Program-made: the position numbers and the translations under genes
Assembly: GCA_024234855.1 (NCBI GenBank)
Contig: JACKNN010000001.1
Location: 62,001 to 126,000 of the forward strand
Direction of reading: 5' to 3'
DNA length: 64,000 nt
DNA from: Pseudomonadales bacterium
GTDB lineage: Bacteria > Pseudomonadota > Gammaproteobacteria > Pseudomonadales > Halieaceae
The notes under the pieces: model-generated
Told to the model about the DNA's origin: nothing
The model's input: only the letters and a program-made list of their open reading frames with translations
Database searches by the model: none
In this document: positions 35,698 through 42,722 of the stretch, piece after piece
Layout: every line of letters starts with the position of its first letter
How positions within the stretch are numbered: position 1 is the first letter of the stretch

Positions 35698-36189
35698 TTG
35701 GAACAATTGGTCGAACGCGCAATTTACGCAGCCCGCTGGTTACTCGCCCCCATCTACCTCGGCCTGAGCCTGGCGATCCTGATGCTGGGCATCAAGTTTT
35801 TCCAGGAAGTCGTGCATGTCTTCCCAATGATCCTGGGGCAGTCGGAAGCGGAACTGGTGCTGGTCATTCTCAGTCTTATCGACATGGCCCTGGTGGGCGG
35901 CCTACTGGTGATGGTGATGTTCTCCGGCTACGAGAACTTTGTGTCACGCCTGGACTCGGTGGACCCCGACAACGGCCTGGACTGGCTCGGAAAAATGGAT
36001 TCGGGCAGCCTTAAGAACAAGGTGGCCGTCTCCATCGTGGCGATCTCCTCGATCCATTTGTTGCAGGTATTCATGAACGCCCAGAACGTCAATAACGACA
36101 AGATCATGTGGTATGTGATTCTCCACCTGACTTTCGTTCTTTCAGCTTTCGCCATGGGCTATCTCGACCAGGCGACCAAGAAAAAGTAA
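35698..36189 (+). CDS. yqhA: YqhA / UPF0114 inner-membrane protein
   Basis: A 163-residue membrane protein that aligns along its whole length with E. coli YqhA, for example RWLLAPIYLGLSLAI, GGLLVMVMFSGYENFVS, WLGKMDSGSLKNKVAVSIV and FVLSAFAMGYLDQAT. Three to four helices are predicted. The start is TTG at 35698, with GGAGGA ending 7 nt upstream; the frame is open from 35653 but the family N-terminus (LEQLVERAIYAARW) begins here. TATACAAT at about 35662 could be its -10 box. The family function is not known. Confidence 0.9.
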   Translation: MEQLVERAIYAARWLLAPIYLGLSLAILMLGIKFFQEVVHVFPMILGQSEAELVLVILSLIDMALVGGLLVMVMFSGYENFVSRLDSVDPDNGLDWLGKMDSGSLKNKVAVSIVAISSIHLLQVFMNAQNVNNDKIMWYVILHLTFVLSAFAMGYLDQATKKK

Positions 36190-36316
36190 TCGCCAACCGG
36201 AACAACCACAGCATGCCAGGTTTCGAATACCCCTGGGAGAGCGGGCCTTTGAAAAGGCGTCTTCCATGGACATGCAGGTGCTGCTGACACTTTCGCGCGG
36301 GCACCGCGCTCCCCCC

Positions 36317-36658
36317 TCACTCCATCGGTGTAGCGGCCTGCCCAATCGCCGGCCCGGGATTATCGGCGCAAGTTTTCTCCTCCCTCGCCGGGGGGAGCTC
36401 GCGCTCGACCCGGCAGGTCGTGAATTCCACCCTCTCCATATCCGCCGCACCACTTTGGACCCTCACGGCCACTTTCAACAAGACAGCCTGGCCGCTGCGG
36501 CGCATGCTCACCAGCTTGATCTGGGTCCCCTCGCCATAGCGCTGGCTGAGATCCATTTTGCATAGGGCAAGGTATTGCCGGGACACCTCGGCGCCGGGTG
36601 CTGCAGCCGCGGCACCGGTGACACCTGCAATCAGCAGGATTAGCGCGGGCAGTCTCAT
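36317..36658 (-). CDS. Small secreted protein of unknown function
   Basis: A 113-residue protein with a clear signal peptide (MRLPALILLIAGVTGAAAAA) and a hydrophilic mature part with three Cys (ALCKMDL, TTCRVER, KTCADN). The ATG at 36658 has AGGAAGAAGTGACC upstream; a GTG two codons earlier is possible. I do not recognise the family. It is divergent from the heme A synthase gene. Confidence 0.6.
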   Translation of the reverse strand: MRLPALILLIAGVTGAAAAAPGAEVSRQYLALCKMDLSQRYGEGTQIKLVSMRRSGQAVLLKVAVRVQSGAADMERVEFTTCRVERELPPAREEKTCADNPGPAIGQAATPME

Positions 36659-36812
36659 GGTCACTTCTTCCTCATGCCAGAAAGATCATTCGCACAACCG
36701 GGACGGCGGACTCCTTTACCGCAGGCGGTTGGCGCTGGCCGCTGCGACCGCCCTGATTTAAACTGGCAGCGACCTGTCGCCCGCAAAGCCCCCATCATCG
36801 GAGATCATCGCC

Positions 36813-37790
36813 ATCTACCGCTCGCTTATCTCGCTCTCGCTGCTGCTGACCCTGCTCACTGTTGTTCTCAGCGCCTATATTCGCCTGGCAGAAGTGGGCA
36901 TAGGCTGCGAGGACTGGCCGGGGTGCTATGCGCAACTGGATCCCGGGGTCGAAAAAAAGGGTATCACCGTACTGACTCCCCAGGGGCGCGACATGGCGCA
37001 TTATGGCGCCAGGGTCGCGCACCGCTATATCGCCAGTATCCTGGGCCTGTTCATTGTCGCCATTTTCGCGGTCGCCCTGCGCCAGGGCAAAGATCGCTCC
37101 ACCAGTCTGCTCGTGCCCCTGGCGATTTTCGCCATTACCGTATTCCTGTCCCTGCTGGGATACTATACGCCAACCCGCAGCAACCCGCTTATCACCATGG
37201 GCAACCTGCTGGGCGGCATGGCCTTGCTGGGGCTGCTGTGGTGGTTATTACAACGGGAAACTGAAGGCGCCGAGGTTTCCAGCCCTCAGGCGGGCCTGCG
37301 CCCACTGGCCATGGTCGCGCTCGCTCTGGTGATCATGCAAATCGTGCTGGGTGGCTGGAGCAGCGCCAATTACGCCTCGGCCAATTGCCCGGGATTGATC
37401 AGTTGCGAGGGGGAAATATTCCGACCCGACTACCTGGCGGACGCATTCAATCCGCTGCGCAGAATTGCACTGGACGATCAGGGCCAGGTGATTCGCCCCG
37501 ACTCGCTGGCAGTGCTGAGTATCGTCCACCGCCTGTTCGCCCTGCTGACCGCGGGCTACCTGGCCTGGCTGGTGCGCAAGATGAAACCACAGCCACTGCT
37601 GGCGGGTACCGTGATTGCACTGTCGCTGTTTTCGATCGGCCAACTGGTCGTCGGGATCAGCGCGGTCTGGTTCCAGCTACCGCTGTTGTTACTGACCCTG
37701 CACAACTGCCTGGCGGCGCTGCTGTTACTGGCTTGCATCAATTTATTGCATCGGCTGGTTCCGCCAGCAGCGTCTCCACCTCCCGGGTGA
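36813..37790 (+). CDS. ctaA: Heme A synthase, CtaA/Cox15 family (apparently non-standard start)
   Basis: Integral membrane protein that oxidises heme O to heme A for heme-copper oxidases. The first helix (RSLISLSLLLTLLTVVLSAYIRLAE) is followed by VGIGCEDWPGCY, the conserved Cys-pair loop. RVAHRYIASILGL and SIVHRLFALLTAGYLA carry the two HR motifs, and LHNCLAALL carries the last His. A GTG at 36894 would delete helix 1, and no ATG, GTG or TTG exists between the upstream in-frame TAA (36759-36761) and it. An ATC at 36813 has GGAG exactly 9 nt upstream (36800-36803) and gives 325 residues, the family length. A sequencing error or CTG start (36774) is the alternative. The 3' end overlaps the convergent TlpA-like gene by 53 bp. 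Confidence 0.8.
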   Translation: MYRSLISLSLLLTLLTVVLSAYIRLAEVGIGCEDWPGCYAQLDPGVEKKGITVLTPQGRDMAHYGARVAHRYIASILGLFIVAIFAVALRQGKDRSTSLLVPLAIFAITVFLSLLGYYTPTRSNPLITMGNLLGGMALLGLLWWLLQRETEGAEVSSPQAGLRPLAMVALALVIMQIVLGGWSSANYASANCPGLISCEGEIFRPDYLADAFNPLRRIALDDQGQVIRPDSLAVLSIVHRLFALLTAGYLAWLVRKMKPQPLLAGTVIALSLFSIGQLVVGISAVWFQLPLLLLTLHNCLAALLLLACINLLHRLVPPAASPPPG

Positions 37791-38274
37791 CCGCCAGCGC
37801 ATCGGCCTCGGTAAACCCCAGGGCGGAAAACCGCACCTTGCCGCGCCGGTCCAGCACGTAGTGGCTGGGGTAGCCCGCCACCCGGTAAAGCCTGCTAACG
37901 GCACGATCGGCGTCGTACGCCAGCGGAAACTCGAGCCCCATGTCCTGCGCGAACTGCCGTGCCGCTTCCGGGTCTTCGTCCACATTGATGCCGATCACCT
38001 GGAAGCCCTCGTCGCGATGGGCCTGCCAGAGGGAAGACAGCAGCGGCATCTCCTCCCGGCAGGGCGCACACCAGGACGCCCAGAAGGTAAGGTAGACAAC
38101 ATCGCCTCGATAGTCACTGAGGGTAATAGTTTCACCCCCCGCGAGGCCGGGCAGGGAAAAGTCCGGGGCGTCGGGCGCCAGAAAACGCTGTTCGCCACAC
38201 CCCGCCACCAGGACGCTGCTGAAGATCAGCAGGGCAAGGCGCCAGCGGATAGGGAATGTTATGTTATACGTCAT
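37738..38274 (-). CDS. TlpA/ResA-like thioredoxin-fold lipoprotein
   Basis: A 178-residue periplasmic thiol-disulfide oxidoreductase. A signal peptide with lipobox VLVAGCGEQ anchors it at Cys26. The thioredoxin fold has TFWASWCAPCREEMPLL with the CxxC active site, and a cis-Pro in VAGYPSHYVLDRRG. TlpA/ResA proteins reduce apocytochrome c or Cu-site cysteines, which fits the adjacent genes for heme A synthase, a CuA subunit and SenC. It is convergent with ctaA, overlapping by 53 bp. Confidence 0.88.
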   Translation of the reverse strand: MTYNITFPIRWRLALLIFSSVLVAGCGEQRFLAPDAPDFSLPGLAGGETITLSDYRGDVVYLTFWASWCAPCREEMPLLSSLWQAHRDEGFQVIGINVDEDPEAARQFAQDMGLEFPLAYDADRAVSRLYRVAGYPSHYVLDRRGKVRFSALGFTEADALAVTREVETLLAEPADAIN

Positions 38275-38324
38275 TGTCCTGCCTGCTGGTTTGTTGCACC
38301 ATTTGCGGAAACTGGAGCGAATAC

Positions 38325-38579
38325 ATGGAAATTATCCTTTTCACTGGTGTGGGAATTGTGCTTTACCTGGCCTGCGACCGCCTGCTGGCACTGCTGGAAA
38401 AGGTGCACGGCGAACCCCTGCCGGGTCGGAATGTGATTTTTTTCGTACTGATCCTGGCGCTGTCGCTGTCAACGTTCAACCTGATGAGCAGCCTGTTGTA
38501 CCCCGGTGAGAGCCCGCAGCACGATAACCAGGAACAGCAGGCCACCGATGGACGAGACCAGTCCACCCAACCCCATTAA
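38325..38579 (+). CDS. Small two-helix membrane protein facing the heme-copper operon
   Basis: An 84-residue protein with two hydrophobic helices (MEIILFTGVGIVLYLACDRLL and VIFFVLILALSLSTFNLMS) and a polar tail rich in Gln/Asp/Glu. The frame is open from 38256, but ATG at 38325 is preceded by TGGAGCGAATAC. Its last 111 bp overlap, on the opposite strand, the 3' end of the heme-copper-like gene at 38469-39851. I do not recognise a family. Its location suggests a link with respiration, which is inference only. Confidence 0.6.
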   Translation: MEIILFTGVGIVLYLACDRLLALLEKVHGEPLPGRNVIFFVLILALSLSTFNLMSSLLYPGESPQHDNQEQQATDGRDQSTQPH

Positions 38580-39851
38580 GCCCATGCCCAACACCCGCTC
38601 CAGGGAATCCAGCCCCTGTTCAGCACCCGCCACCTTGCGCTGCACCCCGTAACCACCCGACCACACCAGCCCCGCCACGTGCAGCAACTGGCCGCCGCTG
38701 TAGATTATCGGCTGCCAGATCACCAGTTTTTGATTGCGCAGGGGGTAGCCCAGCCGGGGGAGCAACACGTAGCACACGCCCATCATGGCCAGCGTCACGC
38801 CGACAATCGAACCGTGATAATGCGCCGGGATGGTGACATCGCTGCCCGCTATCAGAAAGCCGATCAAACCGCCGATACCGAACAGGAACAGTGAACATTG
38901 CAGGGCCGAGCGCGCCTCCCATTCCGACTGCGACGCCCCGCCGTAACGGAGCAGGCCCACCAGCACGGCCAGGGCCAGCGGCAATGTGCCGAGACTGCCA
39001 CCCCAGCGCATCAGCCAGGTGAACAACAGCACATGCTCCGGCGTTGTGAGCGGGTAGGCCAGGTATATCAGGGGCGAGACGAATACACAGGCCAGGCCCA
39101 CAAACAGAATCACCAGCACGACCCGGGGGGTGACCGCCAGCGTCAGCCCCGCCTCCCGCGACAACCACAGCCAACACACCAGCATCAGCAGCGTATAGGT
39201 AAACTGCAGCACATGGCCGCCACCCCAGAACAGCAACTCGAAAAACGACTGGCCCATCAGGTAATCGGGCATCTGCAGGTAGGACCAGATAAAACAGATT
39301 ATCGCCACGGCCGCCGACACCGCGGCGGCGTTCAGGCCAAAGCGCAGGGCGCCCCGGGCGCTCATCCAGGGCCCCACCGGCGCCATGAAGAACATGCTGT
39401 TCAGTACCAGCAGGCTGAACCCCAGCGCGAACAGCAGCAAGCCCGAGAAGAACAGTGGGTGTTGCAGGACCGGCACATAGTTGCTCATCAGGGGTTGGGC
39501 ATCGCGTACGAAGGGCGACACCATGATGACCAGCGCGCCGACGCAGGCGAACGCGAGCGCAACCCAGGCCAGCCAGGCCCGGCCGGGACGCTGGTTCAGG
39601 CTCCACAGGATGCCGCCAAAGGCGAGGCTCCAGACCAGTACCGACAAGTCGACATGCACCACCAACGCCGAGTGAAAAAAATCGATCCAGGGGATATGCT
39701 CCGACACGAAGGGCGTGCGGGACGCCACCAGCAGCAAGGAAAATACGCCCGCCCCGAGCAGCGCCAGCACACACAACCAGAGCCAGCCCAGTGCCAGCAG
39801 GCGCCGCGAATCCTGCGGCACCTCCAGGCTGTAATCTGTATCGGGCGTCAC
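38469..39851 (-). CDS. Heme-copper oxidase subunit I-like protein lacking the helix-VII His pair
   Basis: A 460-residue membrane protein with about 12 helices. Haem ligands of the heme-copper superfamily are visible: His66 in ALVVHVDLSVLVW (helix II) and His344/His346 in IPAHYHGSIVGVTLAMMG (helix X). His213 in FWGGGHVLQFTYTLL is where helix VI supplies the first CuB ligand. The adjacent His-His pair expected in helix VII is not there; the matching region reads LAYPLTTPEHVLLF with one His (273). I infer that it binds haem but probably lacks a normal CuB centre, so it may be an electron-transfer or structural partner. Last gene of the operon; start overlaps the FixH-like stop by 4 bp (ATGA). 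Confidence 0.8.
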   Translation of the reverse strand: MTPDTDYSLEVPQDSRRLLALGWLWLCVLALLGAGVFSLLLVASRTPFVSEHIPWIDFFHSALVVHVDLSVLVWSLAFGGILWSLNQRPGRAWLAWVALAFACVGALVIMVSPFVRDAQPLMSNYVPVLQHPLFFSGLLLFALGFSLLVLNSMFFMAPVGPWMSARGALRFGLNAAAVSAAVAIICFIWSYLQMPDYLMGQSFFELLFWGGGHVLQFTYTLLMLVCWLWLSREAGLTLAVTPRVVLVILFVGLACVFVSPLIYLAYPLTTPEHVLLFTWLMRWGGSLGTLPLALAVLVGLLRYGGASQSEWEARSALQCSLFLFGIGGLIGFLIAGSDVTIPAHYHGSIVGVTLAMMGVCYVLLPRLGYPLRNQKLVIWQPIIYSGGQLLHVAGLVWSGGYGVQRKVAGAEQGLDSLERVLGMGLMGLGGLVSSIGGLLFLVIVLRALTGVQQAAHQVER

Positions 39852-40342
39852 TGTAGCCTGAAGCCGTCTTTGAAGCTCGCCACCATCACCTGGGCGGGTT
39901 GTAAGTCTACATCCTCCTCCAGTACCCAGGGGTAACCCTCCACGGTCACGTCGTCGTTCATCCGCAACTGCAGCTTGTGCCTGCCCGTGGGCACGGTAAA
40001 GCGGCGATAAATGCTGGCTACACCATCGTCGTGCAGACCCGAGGGGAAAGCCGTGGCAAGGTACAAGGGCTTGCCATCCATCAGCAACTCAAGTTGCAGC
40101 GGAGAGCGCTCGCGGGGGCAGATTTGCGGCCGCTGCTTGTTGCCGGGTAAGGGGGTATACACACCGGCCTGCACATCGGTACATTCGCCAATGGTGGCGC
40201 CGGCATGGCGTACCGCGATCTTCAGTTCGGCCATGCCCTCGGGCAGGTGCTGATGTTGGGGCTGATGGGTAAGGTAGACAATCGGCAGGAAGAACAGCGC
40301 ATAGAACAGGCCCTGCCCCAGGTAGCGAGCGACATCAGTCAT
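39848..40342 (-). CDS. FixH-like membrane-anchored periplasmic protein
   Basis: A 164-residue protein with one N-terminal membrane helix (YLGQGLFYALFFLPIVYLTH) followed by a His-containing segment (QPQHQHLPEG) and a beta-rich periplasmic domain with two Cys (GECTDV, PQICPRE). The shape recalls FixH/CcoG-associated or copper-handling assembly proteins, but sequence evidence is weak. ATG at 40342 has a strong SD (GGAGGTGGGCA). It overlaps the upstream fusion gene by 8 bp and the downstream heme-copper gene by 4 bp, so all three are cotranslated. Confidence 0.7.
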   Translation of the reverse strand: MTDVARYLGQGLFYALFFLPIVYLTHQPQHQHLPEGMAELKIAVRHAGATIGECTDVQAGVYTPLPGNKQRPQICPRERSPLQLELLMDGKPLYLATAFPSGLHDDGVASIYRRFTVPTGRHKLQLRMNDDVTVEGYPWVLEEDVDLQPAQVMVASFKDGFRLQ

Positions 40343-41891
40343 TGCCCACCTCCTGCAATTGAAGCAGATCGACATCGGCGGAATTCTCGGCCAACTGCTG
40401 TTGGAAATCGATTAGCTCGCGCCCCAGTTCTCTGGTCCCCTGGGCGCCCAGCCAGCGCAGACGCACCCGCTCCCGCGGCACCCGGGTACGCAACATGGGC
40501 ATCCGCTCCATCGCAAAGCGCTGGTCCATCCAGGTATTGCCCAGACGGTGATAGCAGTCCCCCTCGCAGCAACCGCTGATCAGCACGCCTTCCGCCAGGT
40601 CCTGGCGCAACACGTAATCGACGAAGGCCGGCGGCACCAGTGCGGAGCAGGGCATACTTATAGTGGCAACGTTATTTGACTGCATTCCCTCCACCACGCT
40701 GCCATGGTCGCAACCATACAGCATGATGCGCGGCACTCCGACGTCCAGCTCACGCAGTTTGGTTTCTGTCAGGGACAACAGTTCCTTGATATGCAGGCCG
40801 GGTATACTGATTCCGGTGGTCAACTCGTCTACATGGCGAAACGGCGAAGAGGACGGACAGGCGCCGGCGCAAATACCGCAGCTGACGCACAGATCCGGAT
40901 CCACCACCGACTGCTTATGCCCGGGCTTATAGTCGTGCTCCTTCATGCTAATCGCTTCGTAGGGGCAGTCGGCGAGGCACCAGCCACAACCGTTACAGTC
41001 AGGCGGATAGACCATCGCGACCGGGGTCTGTTTGGGGCGCCTTGACGGCAGCCACGGGAGCACGGTAAGCAGGGTCGACAGGCCCACCAGCAGCGCCCAG
41101 GTCTGCCCGGGGCCCCAACTGTTGATCAGTGGGTAGGGATTGAGGAATATCCAGTCCAGCCCGACCTTGGTAACCGCCACGTCCAGGTTGGCCGGCGCCT
41201 GGCTGAGAGCGGGCTGCCACAGGGAAATCGCCAGCAGCGCCAGCAATGTACCCGCCGCCAGCCCCTTCGCCGGATTGCTGCGAGCCGCCGTGACCCGTTT
41301 GATGTGGATGAACATGCCCAGCAGCAAGGCCAGCGGAATACCGATATGCAGGAACACCAACAGGGAGAAAAAACGATCGCTGAGGGTTGATTCGTTGAGG
41401 AAGTTACTGGCCATCGGGTCCACCATGATGGGCAGCCAGTCAAACCACTCGGCGGTGAGGACAGCGATGTACTGGGCCTGCTGGTCCCACACCAGCCAGT
41501 AGCCCCCGATGGCGGAGGCAAACAACAGCCACAGCAATGGAATCCCGGACACCCAGCTGAACCAGCGCGGCCCGCTGTAGCGATCCAAGGCGAACTCCCG
41601 CAGCAGGTGCAGGGTTACAGTGATACCCATGGCCGCGGAGGCATAGCGATGAAAGCTGCGCATCACGCCGCCGAGGTACCACTGCCCGACGGTTATCTGC
41701 TCGATCGAACTGTAGGCGCCTGAAATACTGGTTTCAAAAAAAATAAAGAGGTAAACCCCGGTGACCGCGACGACCCAGAAATAAAAGAACGCCAATGCCC
41801 CCAACTGATACATGGGATTCCACGCCGGGGTAAACACCTTCGAAAACAGGGAGTCAAGCTGGTTGAAGCCCTTTTTCAGCAAAGTTTTCAT
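40335..41891 (-). CDS. Cytochrome b / ferredoxin / MvhD-like fusion electron-transfer protein
   Basis: A 518-residue three-part fusion. Residues about 20-275 are a cytochrome b N-terminal (diheme) module: His81/His95 and His182/His196 are each 14 apart, as in bc1 cytochrome b helices B and D. Residues about 293-350 carry two [4Fe-4S] motifs, Cys299-302-305-309 (CNGCGWCLADCP) and Cys335-338-341-345 (CVSCGICAGACP). The C-terminal part has YGCDHGS, MPCSAL and SGCCEGDCYHRLGN, resembling the MvhD/hydrogenase delta [2Fe-2S] subunit. It plausibly oxidises quinol and passes electrons on to, or accepts them from, the operon's other subunits. ATG at 41891 overlaps the SenC stop (ATGA); a GTG at 41918 is possible. 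Confidence 0.85.
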   Translation of the reverse strand: MKTLLKKGFNQLDSLFSKVFTPAWNPMYQLGALAFFYFWVVAVTGVYLFIFFETSISGAYSSIEQITVGQWYLGGVMRSFHRYASAAMGITVTLHLLREFALDRYSGPRWFSWVSGIPLLWLLFASAIGGYWLVWDQQAQYIAVLTAEWFDWLPIMVDPMASNFLNESTLSDRFFSLLVFLHIGIPLALLLGMFIHIKRVTAARSNPAKGLAAGTLLALLAISLWQPALSQAPANLDVAVTKVGLDWIFLNPYPLINSWGPGQTWALLVGLSTLLTVLPWLPSRRPKQTPVAMVYPPDCNGCGWCLADCPYEAISMKEHDYKPGHKQSVVDPDLCVSCGICAGACPSSSPFRHVDELTTGISIPGLHIKELLSLTETKLRELDVGVPRIMLYGCDHGSVVEGMQSNNVATISMPCSALVPPAFVDYVLRQDLAEGVLISGCCEGDCYHRLGNTWMDQRFAMERMPMLRTRVPRERVRLRWLGAQGTRELGRELIDFQQQLAENSADVDLLQLQEVGND

Positions 41892-42697
41892 CGACCCGCC
41901 CTGATACTCTTGCGCCACTCCTTGATCAGGACACGCCCGAACACGAGTGAAGTTATCACGCCGACGATGGTACCGATAAACACCGAGATATCAATATAGT
42001 AATTATCTGTGGCCGGGTCGTAAACGGTACAGAAAAGGCGAATGCGATTACCCAGGTGAGACAGTGAAGACTGCACACGCGGCGTTCCAAAAACCAGCTC
42101 TTTCAGGGGCTCGATCAATTGCGGCGTGGGAAAGGTAATGCCGTACACCTGGCGGTAAACCTTCCCGTCGGCGTCGATAATCGAGGACTGGATCAGGTGG
42201 TCAAAGCCGCCGGTGGAGGGCGTGTAGATGAAGCCAAGTTGGTTCACCAGTGATTCGATAGCCGCCTCATCCCCCGTCAGGAATTGCCAATATGGATCGT
42301 TCACGCCGTTGCTTTTGCCAAACTCGGCCATACGCTCCGGGCTGTCATTGGCGGTATCAAAACCCACGGTGATCACCGCGAAACTGTCGTCATCCAGCGC
42401 ATCCCGAGCCTTGCTCACCACCTGTTGCAGGTGCTGGGTCGTGCTGGGACAGATATGGTGGCAACTGGTGAAAATAAGGCTGATCACCAGCGGCTTCCCC
42501 CGGAACGCATCCAGCGCCACCGGTTGTCCGTCAGGATCCAGCAACGTGACCCCCGTCAGGGTCTTGCCGATAGCCGCCTGGCTGAATGCGAGCGCCTGCT
42601 CTCGGCTAAACCCCCCAATTTCGGCAGCTGCGTGTGAAAAAGTGGCGTTCAGAAGAAAGCAAAGGCCGGCGAAAGCCGGCCAGGAAAACTTGAGCAT
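41888..42697 (-). CDS. senC: SCO1/SenC copper chaperone with C-terminal anchor
   Basis: A 269-residue exported copper chaperone that delivers Cu to CuA sites. A signal peptide (ending FSHAA) precedes the thioredoxin-like SCO fold. Copper ligands Cys79 and Cys83 are in FTSCHHICPS, and the distal His167 is in GFDHLIQS. A C-terminal helix (ISVFIGTIVGVITSLVFG) is not usual for short SCO proteins and anchors it in the membrane. It sits 25 bp downstream of norS, as in the norSY-senC order described for ammonia oxidisers. Confidence 0.88.
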   Translation of the reverse strand: MLKFSWPAFAGLCFLLNATFSHAAAEIGGFSREQALAFSQAAIGKTLTGVTLLDPDGQPVALDAFRGKPLVISLIFTSCHHICPSTTQHLQQVVSKARDALDDDSFAVITVGFDTANDSPERMAEFGKSNGVNDPYWQFLTGDEAAIESLVNQLGFIYTPSTGGFDHLIQSSIIDADGKVYRQVYGITFPTPQLIEPLKELVFGTPRVQSSLSHLGNRIRLFCTVYDPATDNYYIDISVFIGTIVGVITSLVFGRVLIKEWRKSIRAGR

Positions 42698-42722
42698 TGT
42701 GACCTTCTAGGGGAAAGACGAC

